DNA of 64,000 nt from Streptomyces roseoverticillatus (GTDB lineage Bacteria; Actinomycetota; Actinomycetes; Streptomycetales; Streptomycetaceae), in NCBI RefSeq assembly GCF_000719265.1, contig NZ_JOFL01000020.1, forward strand, positions 1 to 64,000, given 5' to 3'. A program made the position numbers and the translations under genes. The notes under the pieces are model-generated. The model saw only the letters and a program-made list of their open reading frames with translations, was not told the origin of the DNA and did not search any database. Below, in pieces: positions 14,648 to 22,888 of this stretch (position 1 is the stretch's first letter; every line of letters begins with the position of its first letter).

Positions 14648-17203
14648 ATGCTCGCTCAGGGTCATCTCGCCGCGGATCCCTGCTTCGCGGACACGCTCGA
14701 CCGCATCGACGACGCCGGGGAGCGCTTCGCGCGTGCGGACGGGCCGCCGCCCCCGGGGTGGCTGCGGTCCGAGCGCGGCGGCTGGGTCGGCTTCCACCGC
14801 CCGGACGCCGTCCTGCCGCGGCAGGGCTGGAAGATCCACGCCTCCGCGACGCCCGCCCGCGCGGAGCACGTGATCGACACCGTCTGGGACCACTGCACCG
14901 AACGCGGCATCTGCTTCAAGTTCCTGCGCAGCCCCGCCGTCCACAAGCAGGTCGACAGCAAGCAGGGGCCGCGCTCCGCCGGCGGGAAGCTGGTCACCGT
15001 CTATCCCGCGGACGAGCGGGAGCTGGAGCGGACCCTGACGGATCTGTCGGCGCTGCTGCGCGGCGTGGAGGGCCCGTACATCCTGAGCGACCTGCGCTGG
15101 GACGACGGCCCGCTGTACGTGCGGCACGGCGGCTTCAGCCTGGCGTACTGCTTCTCGCCCGAGGGCGAGTACGTGCCGGCGGTCGAGGGGCCCGGCGGCG
15201 GGCTCGTGCCCGATGTGCGGGGCACCTCCTTCCGGGTGCCGCCGTGGGTGGAGGTGCCCGCCTTCATCGCCGCCCGCATCCGGGCGGCCAAGGCCGGCAC
15301 GCCCGGCGGCTTCCCCTACCGGGTGGAGAAGGCCCTGCACTTCTCCAACGGCGGCGGGGTGTACCGCGCCACGGACAAGAGCTCCGGGCGGCGCGTCGTG
15401 CTCCGCGAGGCCCGGCCGCACGCCGGCCTGGACGACAGCGGCGCGGACGCCGTCGCCCGCCTGGACCGCGAGCACGCGGTGCTGCAGCGGCTGGCCGGCC
15501 TCGGCTGCGTGCCCCGGGTGTACGCGCGGACGCGCCACTGGGAGCACCACTTCCTCGTCGAGGAGCTGGTCGAGGGCGAGCCCCTGCAGGAGGCGGTCGG
15601 GCGGCGCCACCCGCTCTTCCGGCACGGGCCGGGCGAGGACGAGGTCGCCGCCTACGCGCGCTGGGCCTGCGAGATCCTCGGGCGGATCGAGAAGGCCGTG
15701 GCCGAACTGCACCTGCGGGGCGTCGTCTTCGGGGACCTGCAGCCGGGCAACGTCATCGTGCGCCCCGACGGCAGCGTCTGCCTGGTCGACTTCGAGACGG
15801 CGTTCCCCGAGGGCGACGGGGAGTCCCGGCCCGCCCTGGGGACGCCGGGCTTCACCGCCGCGTGGGCCCGGTCGGGTACCGCGGTCGACACGTACGCCCT
15901 CGCCGCCGTGGCCCTCGCGCTGTTCTGCCCGCTGACGCCGCTCCTGCGCTTCGACCGGGAGAAGCACGTCCAGCTGGCCGGGTGGGCGGAGCGGCGGTTC
16001 CCCCTCCCGCCCGGCTACGCCGCGCGCCTGCGCGCCGGACTCGCGCCGCCCGCGGGCGGATCCGCCGCGGACGACCCGCCGGACGGCTCCCGCTGGCCGG
16101 AGGAGTGCACGGCCGACGGACGGGCCGCGCTGGACTCCCTCTGCGAGGGGATCCTGCTCAGCGCGACGCCGGAGCGGCCGGACCGGCTGTTCCCGGGGGA
16201 CGTGCGGCAATTCGACGGGCAGGGCGCGTCCCTGGCGTTCGGCGCGGCCGGCGTGCTGCACGCCCTGTACGTCACCGGGCGCGCGGGCTACGAGGAGTTC
16301 GGCGACCACGTCGAGTGGCTGGTGCGGGCCGCCGGGCGGACGCCCTGGCCGCGCCCCGGGCTGTACGACGGGCTCGCCGGCATCGCGTACGTCCTGGACG
16401 AACTGGGCCGGCCCGAAGAGGCGCGCGAGGCGCTCGCCCGCCTCGACGGCATCGACCTGCGGGGCTGCGGCGCCGGGCTGTTCGGCGGGCTGGCCGGAAT
16501 CGGCCTGGCCCGGCTGCACTTCGGGGACGCAGCCACAGCCGAGCGGCTCGCCGGCCGGCTGGCGGACGCGCTCGCCGGTACGGAGCGGCTCGCCGGCAAG
16601 GCGGACGCCGTCGGGCTCACGCACGGCTGGTCGGGGCCCGCGCTGCTCTTCACGCGGCTGTACGCGGCGACGGGCGAGGCCTCCTGGCTGCGGCACGCGG
16701 AGACCGCGCTGGCCAGGGACCTCGGCCGGTGCGGAGCGCCCGGGGAGGGGCGGCTCCACGTCAAGGACGGGCAGCGGTGGCTGTCGACGCTCGACCGCGG
16801 CAGCGCCGGGATCGCCCTCGCCCTCGACGCGTACGTGCGGCACCGCGAGGACGCCCACTTCGCGCTGCTGCGCGACCGGATGCGCGACAGCCTCGGCACC
16901 GAACTCCTGCTCTCCCCCGGACTCCTGGACGGACAGGCGGGGCTGCTGTACGGCCTCGCCCACCTGGCCGGCCCAGGTCCCGCACCGGCTGCACACCTGC
17001 GGGGCCTGGGCCTCCACTGCGTACGGTTCAAGGGCCGGCGGGCCTTCGCGACGGACGGGCTGCTGCGGCTCTCCATGGACCTCGCGACCGGCGGTGCGGG
17101 GGTGCTGCTGGCGGTGCACACCGCGCTCCGCGGCGGCCCGGCCGGGATGCCGCACGCGCCGCTGCCCTTCCTGTCACCGTCCTCGCCGCCGGCTTCGCCG
17201 TGA
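14648..17203 (+). CDS. Class III lanthipeptide synthetase LanKC (LanKC2)
   Basis: 851 residues from ATG 14648, preceded by GGAGGAGAAGG. The enzyme should bind the ILxLQ leaders, phosphorylate core Ser/Thr, eliminate phosphate and cyclise. The lyase domain (1-200) keeps Lys62, His64, Lys91 and Lys114 (GWKIHASATP, ICFKFLRS, GGKLVTVYP). The kinase domain (225-480) keeps Asp363 and Asn368 in GVVFGDLQPGNVIV and Asp381 in LVDFE; the beta-3 position is Arg253 in VVLREARPHAG where I would expect Lys. The C-terminal cyclase (about 500-830) has GLTHGWSGPALLF and LSMDLATGGAGVLLAV but no zinc Cys/Cys/His set, which argues for class III rather than class IV. It overlaps the MFS gene by GTGA. Confidence 0.93.
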   Translation: MLAQGHLAADPCFADTLDRIDDAGERFARADGPPPPGWLRSERGGWVGFHRPDAVLPRQGWKIHASATPARAEHVIDTVWDHCTERGICFKFLRSPAVHKQVDSKQGPRSAGGKLVTVYPADERELERTLTDLSALLRGVEGPYILSDLRWDDGPLYVRHGGFSLAYCFSPEGEYVPAVEGPGGGLVPDVRGTSFRVPPWVEVPAFIAARIRAAKAGTPGGFPYRVEKALHFSNGGGVYRATDKSSGRRVVLREARPHAGLDDSGADAVARLDREHAVLQRLAGLGCVPRVYARTRHWEHHFLVEELVEGEPLQEAVGRRHPLFRHGPGEDEVAAYARWACEILGRIEKAVAELHLRGVVFGDLQPGNVIVRPDGSVCLVDFETAFPEGDGESRPALGTPGFTAAWARSGTAVDTYALAAVALALFCPLTPLLRFDREKHVQLAGWAERRFPLPPGYAARLRAGLAPPAGGSAADDPPDGSRWPEECTADGRAALDSLCEGILLSATPERPDRLFPGDVRQFDGQGASLAFGAAGVLHALYVTGRAGYEEFGDHVEWLVRAAGRTPWPRPGLYDGLAGIAYVLDELGRPEEAREALARLDGIDLRGCGAGLFGGLAGIGLARLHFGDAATAERLAGRLADALAGTERLAGKADAVGLTHGWSGPALLFTRLYAATGEASWLRHAETALARDLGRCGAPGEGRLHVKDGQRWLSTLDRGSAGIALALDAYVRHREDAHFALLRDRMRDSLGTELLLSPGLLDGQAGLLYGLAHLAGPGPAPAAHLRGLGLHCVRFKGRRAFATDGLLRLSMDLATGGAGVLLAVHTALRGGPAGMPHAPLPFLSPSSPPASP

Positions 17204-18495
17204 GCGCTGCCGTGAAGCACGGGTCCCGCAGGCGCGCGGCCCCGCCCGGCAGCCTCCGCCGGAACCGGGACTTCCAGCTCCTGTGCGCCGGCCAGGGCCT
17301 CTCCCTGCTGGGCTCGGGCGCCTCGGCCGTCGCGCTCCCCCTGCTCGTCCTGCAGATCACGCACTCGCCGCTGCGCGTAGGGCTGGTGGAGGCGGTCTGG
17401 ACGGGGGCGCTGGCGCTCGCGTGCCTTCCGGCGGGCCCGGTCGCCGACCGCTTCGACCGCCGCAGGGTCCTGCTGGTGTGCGAGACCGGCAGGGCGGCGG
17501 CGAGCGCGGCCCTGGCCGCCGCGGTCCTCGCCGGCTTCGCGGCGCTGCCGGTGCTCCTGGCCGCGGGCGTCGTGCTGGGCTTCCTCGCGGCGCCGTTCAA
17601 CGCGGCGGTGCTGCCGGCGGTCCGGGAGGTCGTGCCGGAGAGCAGGCTGGCCACCGCGCTGGCCGTCAACCAGGTGCGGGGCCAGCTCGCGTTCCTGCTC
17701 GGGCCGGTCGTCGGGGGCGTGCTGTTCGAGGCGTCGCCGAGCTGGCCGTTCTGGCTGGACAGCGCGTCCTACGCGGTCTCCGCCGCGTGCGTCCGAGCGC
17801 TCCGTACCCGGACGCGCACGCACCTGCCGGACGGGGCGGGAGGCGAGGGCTGGTGGCGGTCGTTCACCACGGGGATCGCCTTCCTGTGGGGCGAGCGCGT
17901 GCTGCGCAGGCTGACGTTGATCGCCTCGGCGCAGAACTTCGTCTTCGACGGGGTGTACCTGGCGATCGTGGTGACCGCCGCGCGCGAGGGGGCGTCGGGC
18001 GGCTCGGTCGGGATGCTCACCGCGATGTCGGCGGTGGGGGCGATGGCCGGGGTGGTCCTCGCGCCGCGCGCGGGCAGGCTGCTCTCCCCGTCCGGGGTGC
18101 TGCTCGTGACCGGCGTGCTGTGCGCGCTGCTCGTCGGTGCGATGGCGCTGACGGCGAGCGCGCTGGTGCTGGCCGTCCTGCTGGCGGGGTGCGCGCTGGC
18201 CGTGGCCGTCGCCGGTTCCGTGCTGACGGTCGCGCGGCTGCTGCGCACGCCGGCCCGGCTGCAGGGCAGGACGAACAGCGCGATCGGGCTGCTGTTCATG
18301 GCCACTCCCCCGCTGGGCTCGTCGCTGACCGGGCTGTTCCTGGACGAACTGCCGGGCTGGATCCTCTTCTTGTGCTTCGGGTCGGCCCTCGCGCTGCTGG
18401 CCGCCGCGTCGCCCCGGGAGGCCGCGTTCGCCTCCGCCGACGCTCTGGACCGTTCGAACGGTGTAGGACACACTCGGGCCCATGCGATGGACTGA
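17200..18495 (+). CDS. MFS transporter, probable lanthipeptide exporter
   Basis: 431 residues from GTG 17200, which overlaps the LanKC2 stop by 4 bp. About twelve hydrophobic segments are visible. The MFS loop 2-3 motif appears as GPVADRFDRRRVLL, and the N-terminus (RNRDFQLLCAGQGLSLLGSG) is typical of MFS 3/enterobactin exporter-like transporters. Class III loci of the SapB type use ABC transporters, so an MFS carrier is a less usual exporter. Tight coupling to LanKC2 suggests that it exports the modified peptide or gives self-protection. Its 3' end overlaps the iscX start by 14 bp. Confidence 0.88.
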   Translation: MSAAVKHGSRRRAAPPGSLRRNRDFQLLCAGQGLSLLGSGASAVALPLLVLQITHSPLRVGLVEAVWTGALALACLPAGPVADRFDRRRVLLVCETGRAAASAALAAAVLAGFAALPVLLAAGVVLGFLAAPFNAAVLPAVREVVPESRLATALAVNQVRGQLAFLLGPVVGGVLFEASPSWPFWLDSASYAVSAACVRALRTRTRTHLPDGAGGEGWWRSFTTGIAFLWGERVLRRLTLIASAQNFVFDGVYLAIVVTAAREGASGGSVGMLTAMSAVGAMAGVVLAPRAGRLLSPSGVLLVTGVLCALLVGAMALTASALVLAVLLAGCALAVAVAGSVLTVARLLRTPARLQGRTNSAIGLLFMATPPLGSSLTGLFLDELPGWILFLCFGSALALLAAASPREAAFASADALDRSNGVGHTRAHAMD

Positions 18496-18712
18496 CATCC
18501 AGCAGATAGCGGCGCAACTCGCCGCGAAGCACCCGCACCGCAAGCCGCTCTCCGTCGAGTTCCCGGAGGTCCGGGACCTGGTGATCGGGCTGGAGGGCTT
18601 CAGCGACGACCCGGCCCGCTACAACGTACGCATCCTGGAGTCCATACAACTCGCCTGGAGCGACAGATGCGACGGAGGCGACACGAGCAACGGGAGCGGC
18701 AGAAAGGGCTGA
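18482..18712 (+). CDS. iscX: IscX-like Fe-S cluster assembly protein
   Basis: 76 residues; the first 62 align along their length with IscX: MRWTDIQQIA, a P-x-V-x-F step, LEGFSDDP, and RILESIQLAWSD. The last 14 residues are a Ser/Gly-rich tail. IscX is a small acidic partner of IscS and IscU that binds iron in proteobacterial Fe-S assembly; actinobacteria rely mainly on Suf. The start overlaps the MFS stop region, which makes it the last gene of the lanthipeptide operon. A role in loading the radical SAM enzyme is an attractive inference but unproven. Confidence 0.8.
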   Translation: MRWTDIQQIAAQLAAKHPHRKPLSVEFPEVRDLVIGLEGFSDDPARYNVRILESIQLAWSDRCDGGDTSNGSGRKG

Positions 18713-18816
18713 CCCTTCCCGGAGCGGGTGCCTCCGGCCTACCTCCGGCACCGGAGGCACCGACAGCTCCGAACCGGACATCGTCGGAAAACTCCGCGCC
18801 AGATTCTTGTTGCGCA

Positions 18817-18831
18817 CCTGTCAACTTTTGG
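18817..18831 (+). promoter_or_regulatory. Motif shared with the secreted serine protease upstream region
   Basis: The 15-mer CCTGTCAACTTTTGG lies 111 bp before the TTG start of the M4 protease. A close copy, CCTGTCAATAGTTGG (12 of 15 identical), lies 129 bp before the start of the trypsin-like protease at 37559. A common regulator or promoter element for secreted proteases is possible. Confidence 0.35.
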
Positions 18832-18941
18832 CGGGAGCTGGCACCATCCTCTCGATTCACTCCTGCATCAACGGGCAGTCCGCCCTGGGATGTCCGATCC
18901 CTCGCCGGGCCGCGGCCCGGCGTCCCTGCTAGGAGACAGAG

Positions 18942-20555
18942 TTGAGACGCTTCACCACCCCCCGCAGCCACACCGTACGCACCACCGCCCTCCTCGCCTC
19001 CGCCGCCCTGTGCGCCGTCGCCGTGCAGACCGGCGTGGCCGGTGCCCAGGCCGAGCGCGGCCCGGACGCCACGGCGGTCCAGCTCAGCCCCGACCAGCGG
19101 GCCTCCGAGATACGCGCCGCTCAGGACCAGGCGGGCGCCACTGCCGGGCGCATCGGCCTCGGCGCCAAGGAGAAGCTGGTCGTCCGTGACGTGATCAAGG
19201 ACGCGGACGGCACCGTCCACACCCGCTACGAACGCACCTACGACGGCCTCCCGGTCCTCGGCGGCGACCTCGTCGTCCACCGGGACCAGGCCGGCCGCAC
19301 CACCGTCACCAAGGCCACCGAGGCGACCGTCGCCGTCGCCTCGACCGACGCGCGGCAGCCCGCGGCGGCCGCGGCGAAGACCGCGCTGTCGGCCGCCTCC
19401 TCGGCGCACACCGCGCAGCCCTCCGCCGGCACCCCGCGCAAGGTCGTCTGGGCCGCCTCCGGCACACCCGTCCTCGCCTACGAGACCGTGGTCGAGGGCT
19501 TCCAGCCCGACGGCACGCCGAGCGAGCTGCACGTCGTCACCGACGCCGCCACCGGCGCCGAGCTCTACCGCTACGAGGCGATCGAGACGGGCACCGGCAC
19601 CAGCCAGTACAGCGGCACCGTGCCGCTCACCACGACCAAGAGCGGCAGCAGCTACCAGCTCAACGACGGCGCGCGCGGCGGCCACAAGACGTACGACCTC
19701 AACCAGGGCACGTCCGGCACGGGCACGCTCTTCACCAACGCGACCGACAAGTGGGGCGGCGGCCGCCAGACCGCCGGCGTCGACGCGCACTACGGCGCGG
19801 CCGTCACCTGGGACTTCTACAAGAACTTCCTCGGCCGCAACGGCATCCGCAACGACGGCAAGGGCGCCTACTCCCGCGCCCACTACGGCAACAGCTACGT
19901 CAACGCGTTCTGGAACGACTCGTGCTTCTGCATGACCTACGGCGACGGGCAGGGCAACCGCAAGCCGCTCACGGCCATCGACGTCGCGGGCCACGAGATG
20001 AGCCACGGCGTCACCGCCGCGACCGCGAAGCTGGTCTACAGCGGCGAGTCGGGCGGCCTCAACGAGGCCACGTCGGACATCTTCGGCACCGCGGTGGAGT
20101 TCTACGCCAATAACTCCTCCGACGTCGGCGACTACCTCATCGGCGAGAAGATCGACATCTTCGGCACCGGCAAGCCGCTGCGCTACATGGACAAGCCGTC
20201 GAAGGACGGCAACTCCGCCGACAACTGGTCCAGCGGCGTGGGCGGCAAGGACGTCCACTACTCCTCGGGCGTCGCCAACCACTTCTTCTACCTGCTGTCC
20301 GAGGGCAGCGGCAAGAAGACGATCAACGGCGTGCAGTACGACAGCCCGACGGCCGACGGCTCCAAGGTCACCGGAATCGGCCGGGACAAGGCCGTCAAGA
20401 TCTGGTACAAGGCCCTCTCCACGTACATGACGTCCAACACCAACTACAAGGCCGCGCGCACCGCGACGCTGTCGGCCGCGGGCGCCCTGTACGGCACCAC
20501 GAGCACCGAGTACAAGGCGGTCGGAGCGGCCTGGAGCGCCGTGAACGTCAAGTAG
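18942..20555 (+). CDS. Secreted M4-family metallopeptidase (thermolysin-like), full length
   Basis: 537 residues from TTG 18942, with AGGAG six bases upstream; no ATG or GTG fits better. The order is signal peptide (about 1-36, ending AGAQA), an FTP/PepSY propeptide (about 45-215, with VRDVIKDADGTVHTRYERTY and YDGLPVLGGDLVVH), then the M4 catalytic domain. The zinc site is HEMSH 351-355 with Glu375 (GGLNEATS) and the catalytic His439 (KDVHYSSGVANHFFY). The propeptide should act as an intramolecular chaperone and be cleaved off outside the cell. It is monocistronic, with a strong hairpin after the stop. Its catalytic domain is clearly related to the short M4 gene at 6276. Confidence 0.95.
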   Translation: MRRFTTPRSHTVRTTALLASAALCAVAVQTGVAGAQAERGPDATAVQLSPDQRASEIRAAQDQAGATAGRIGLGAKEKLVVRDVIKDADGTVHTRYERTYDGLPVLGGDLVVHRDQAGRTTVTKATEATVAVASTDARQPAAAAAKTALSAASSAHTAQPSAGTPRKVVWAASGTPVLAYETVVEGFQPDGTPSELHVVTDAATGAELYRYEAIETGTGTSQYSGTVPLTTTKSGSSYQLNDGARGGHKTYDLNQGTSGTGTLFTNATDKWGGGRQTAGVDAHYGAAVTWDFYKNFLGRNGIRNDGKGAYSRAHYGNSYVNAFWNDSCFCMTYGDGQGNRKPLTAIDVAGHEMSHGVTAATAKLVYSGESGGLNEATSDIFGTAVEFYANNSSDVGDYLIGEKIDIFGTGKPLRYMDKPSKDGNSADNWSSGVGGKDVHYSSGVANHFFYLLSEGSGKKTINGVQYDSPTADGSKVTGIGRDKAVKIWYKALSTYMTSNTNYKAARTATLSAAGALYGTTSTEYKAVGAAWSAVNVK

Positions 20556-20579
20556 ACCGGCATCCCCGGATGCCCTCCC

Positions 20580-20612
20580 GGGCCCGCCCCCACCTCCACA
20601 GGGGGCGGGCCC
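20580..20612 (+). terminator. Terminator hairpin after the M4 protease gene
   Basis: A perfect 12-bp stem (GGGCCCGCCCCC with its complement) around a 9-base loop starts 25 bp after the M4 stop codon. No T-tract follows, as is common in Streptomyces. It separates the protease from the roadblock operon. Confidence 0.8.
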
Positions 20613-20784
20613 CCCGGCGTCCCCGGACCGCCCCCGCGCACCGTCCGGATCCCGCCATACACCGGCCCTCACATGTGCCGAGAGAAAATGCCAAAACTCT
20701 CCCCCCACAGCTCTGTCTTCGATTACCTTCCGTCGCAGCGGACACGCCGCTGGTAATCGGGCACGGGGGGCTGGAGAGGATCGT

Positions 20785-21168
20785 GTGACCGGTATCGACG
20801 GGTGCCTGGCCGAGGCCATGACCATCCCGGGGGCGCGGGGCGCGAGCCTCGTGGACTGGACGAGCGGGCTCGCGCTGGGCGAGGCGGGCGAGGGCCCCGG
20901 GCGCGACCACGAGAGCGCGGCCGCCGACACCGCGGAGCTGGCCCGGCTCGCCTTCGAGAACAGCGCGTTCACCGGGGCCACGGCGCGGACCGGCCCCGTC
21001 GAGGACCTGATCGTCACCGCGCGCGGCAGCTACCACCTCGTCCGTTTCGTGGAGACGGACTTCGACAGCAGCGTCTTCCTCTATCTGTGGCTGGACCGCG
21101 CCGAGGCGAATCTGGCCGTCGCCCTGTTCCGGCTCAAGGGCCTCACGGAGAGGCTGGTCCTGGCATGA
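20785..21168 (+). CDS. Roadblock/LC7-like protein 1
   Basis: 127 residues, GTG 20785 with GAGAGGA upstream. The pattern of a short alpha/beta protein with RGASLVDWTSGLALG near the start and a long C-terminal helix (LDRAEANLAVALFRLKGL) resembles the third roadblock protein of this operon (GVALVDYGSGMALG, LDSRRANLAMARHQLKRI). Roadblock proteins usually dimerise and regulate small GTPases such as MglA or CvnD. The gene overlaps the DUF4388 gene by ATGA. No GTPase is encoded nearby, so the partner is elsewhere or the proteins act among themselves. Confidence 0.75.
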   Translation: MTGIDGCLAEAMTIPGARGASLVDWTSGLALGEAGEGPGRDHESAAADTAELARLAFENSAFTGATARTGPVEDLIVTARGSYHLVRFVETDFDSSVFLYLWLDRAEANLAVALFRLKGLTERLVLA

Positions 21169-21980
21169 CGGCCCCCGGCCCGGCCGGCCCGATATCCCCC
21201 GCCGCGTCCCCCGCCGCCCCGGCGGAGACGGCCGGACGCACTCTGGACCGGCTCGCCTCCGAGCGGGCCACCGGCGCCCTGCACGGCTGCGCCGGCGCGC
21301 TCTACCTCGCCGACGGCGCCGTGGTGCACGCCGAGAGCCCCGCCGTGCCCGACCTGGGCCGGCGGCTGACCGCCCGGGGGCGGCTGTCGCCGCAGGCGTG
21401 GGAGGAGGCGGTCGCCGAGGGCGGGCCCGGCTACCGGGCGGGCAGCCTCCTCGTCGAGCGCGGCCGGCTGAGCCGCGGCGAGCTGGAACTGTGCCACCTG
21501 AGCGCCCTGTTCGACGCGGCCTACTTCGTCCTCTCCCCACTCGACCCGGCCCAGCGCGCCCCCGACCGCTTCCTCGGCGAGGCCCGGCACTGGCTGGGCC
21601 CCATCCGCCCCGTCCCCGTACCGCTGCTGCGGCGGGAGGTCGTCCGCAGGCGGCGGCTGCTGGAGCGGGCCTGGCCGCGGCCGGAGGTGGACGCCGCGCC
21701 CGTGGTGCGCACCTGCGGCGGTGAGCGGGCCGGCCCGGCCGGGGCGGGCGGGCGGCGGGCGGTGCTGGCGGCCGCCGACGGCGTCCGCACCCCCGTGCAG
21801 ATCGCGCGGGCCCTCGGGCGTTCGGCCTTCGCGACCCTCTTCGACGTGCGGCGGCTGGCCGCCGCCGGCCTCGTCCGCACGCCCTGTGCGGACGCCCCGG
21901 CCGCTCCCGGGCCGCCGCCTCCCGCGGCTTTGGAGCTCTCCCTGCTCTACCGGATCCGCGACGCCCTGGAGGCCCTGTGA
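21165..21980 (+). CDS. DUF4388 (PATAN)-domain protein
   Basis: 271 residues starting at ATG 21165 inside the previous stop (ATGA). Residues about 20-140 resemble the DUF4388/PATAN fold: TLDRLASERATGALHG, GALYLADGAVVHAESP, and later GSLLVERGRLSRGELELC. The C-terminal region (about 190-250) reads like a small winged-helix unit (AAADGVRTPVQIARALGRSA then LFDVRRLAAAGLVRT). Such proteins often accompany roadblock and two-component signalling genes. Function here is unknown; linkage to three roadblock genes suggests a scaffold or transcription-linked role. Confidence 0.75.
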   Translation: MTAPGPAGPISPAASPAAPAETAGRTLDRLASERATGALHGCAGALYLADGAVVHAESPAVPDLGRRLTARGRLSPQAWEEAVAEGGPGYRAGSLLVERGRLSRGELELCHLSALFDAAYFVLSPLDPAQRAPDRFLGEARHWLGPIRPVPVPLLRREVVRRRRLLERAWPRPEVDAAPVVRTCGGERAGPAGAGGRRAVLAAADGVRTPVQIARALGRSAFATLFDVRRLAAAGLVRTPCADAPAAPGPPPPAALELSLLYRIRDALEAL

Positions 21981-22024
21981 CGGTGAGGCGCGCTTTCAGA
22001 CCGTTCGCCGGAAGGAGACAGCCG

Positions 22025-22510
22025 ATGACCGCCGCACCCGAGGTGCTCGCCGAGCTCCAGGGGTTACGGGCCCGGGTTCCGCACCTGACCGGGGCGATGG
22101 TGGCCAGCACGGACGGGCTGGTGATCGCGCACCTGGTCGCCGGCATGGAGCCGGACGGCGTGGCCGCGCTGACCGCGGCGGCGCTCGGGGTCGGCGCGCG
22201 GCTGACGGACGCCGTGGGCCACGGCGGCTTCCGCGAACTGCTCGTCAGCGGCGAGCACGGCTACGTCGCGACGTACGCGGCCGGGCCCTCGTGCGTGCTC
22301 ACGCTCCTGGCCACGGCCGACGCCAACGTCGGCCGGCTGAACCTGGAGGCCCGCCGGGCCGGGGCGCGGATCGCCCCGCTGACCGGCGGGCCCGCCGACC
22401 GCCGGGAACGGGCCCCCGTCCCGCCCCCGCCTCCGCCCTCCCGGGCGCCCCTGCCCTCACGTCCCGGTCACCGACCCGGCAACAACAACGACAACGGAGC
22501 CTCTTCATGA
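22025..22510 (+). CDS. Roadblock/LC7-domain protein 2
   Basis: About 161 residues from ATG 22025 with GGAAGGAG at the right distance; an in-frame GTG at 21977 overlaps the previous stop but lacks a site. The domain reads VPHLTGAMVASTDGLVIAHL, then GVAALTAAALGVGARLTDAVGHGGF and a terminal strand VLTLLATADANVGRLNLEAR. This is the closest of the three to the classical roadblock/CvnB-like family. A proline-rich tail (about 120-161, PVPPPPPPSRAPLPSRP) is not part of the domain. It is coupled to the next gene by ATGA. Confidence 0.82.
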   Translation: MTAAPEVLAELQGLRARVPHLTGAMVASTDGLVIAHLVAGMEPDGVAALTAAALGVGARLTDAVGHGGFRELLVSGEHGYVATYAAGPSCVLTLLATADANVGRLNLEARRAGARIAPLTGGPADRRERAPVPPPPPPSRAPLPSRPGHRPGNNNDNGASS

Positions 22511-22881
22511 CGAACACCGAAACCGCCCTCAAGGACGCGATGGGCTCGATCGAGGGTGCCCTCGGCGTGGCGCTCGTCGACTACGGCAGCGGCATGGCGC
22601 TGGGCACGCTCGGCGGGTCCCAGACGCTCGACCTCAACGTGGCCGCGGCGGGCAACACGGACGTGGTCCGGGCGAAGCTGCGGACGATGGAGATGCTGAA
22701 CATCCAGGACGCCATCGAGGACATCCTCATCACCCTGGGCGGGCAGTACCACCTGATCCGGCTGCTGACCGGCCGCGGCGGCAGCGGCCTCTTCCTCTAC
22801 CTGGTGCTGGACTCGCGGCGCGCCAACCTTGCGATGGCGCGCCACCAGCTGAAGCGGATAGAGACGGAACTGGAGGTCTGA
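22507..22881 (+). CDS. Roadblock/LC7-like protein 3
   Basis: 124 residues starting at ATG 22507 within the stop of the previous gene. It contains MGSIEGALGVALVDYGSGMA, a central VVRAKLRTMEMLNIQDAIED and ILITLGGQYHLIRLLTGRGG, then the C-terminal helix. It parallels roadblock protein 1 closely in layout, so the operon may have grown by duplication. It is convergent with the rodlin gene with only 7 bp between stops and no clear terminator. Confidence 0.75.
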   Translation: MTNTETALKDAMGSIEGALGVALVDYGSGMALGTLGGSQTLDLNVAAAGNTDVVRAKLRTMEMLNIQDAIEDILITLGGQYHLIRLLTGRGGSGLFLYLVLDSRRANLAMARHQLKRIETELEV

Positions 22882-22888
22882 CCTCCGG

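Noticed and set aside
14648..17203. Class IV (LanL) assignment
   Set aside because: The cyclase domain lacks the zinc-binding Cys/Cys/His set; features fit class III.
20785..22881. A conservon (cvn) operon
   Set aside because: No CvnA kinase, CvnC DUF742 or CvnD GTPase gene is present.
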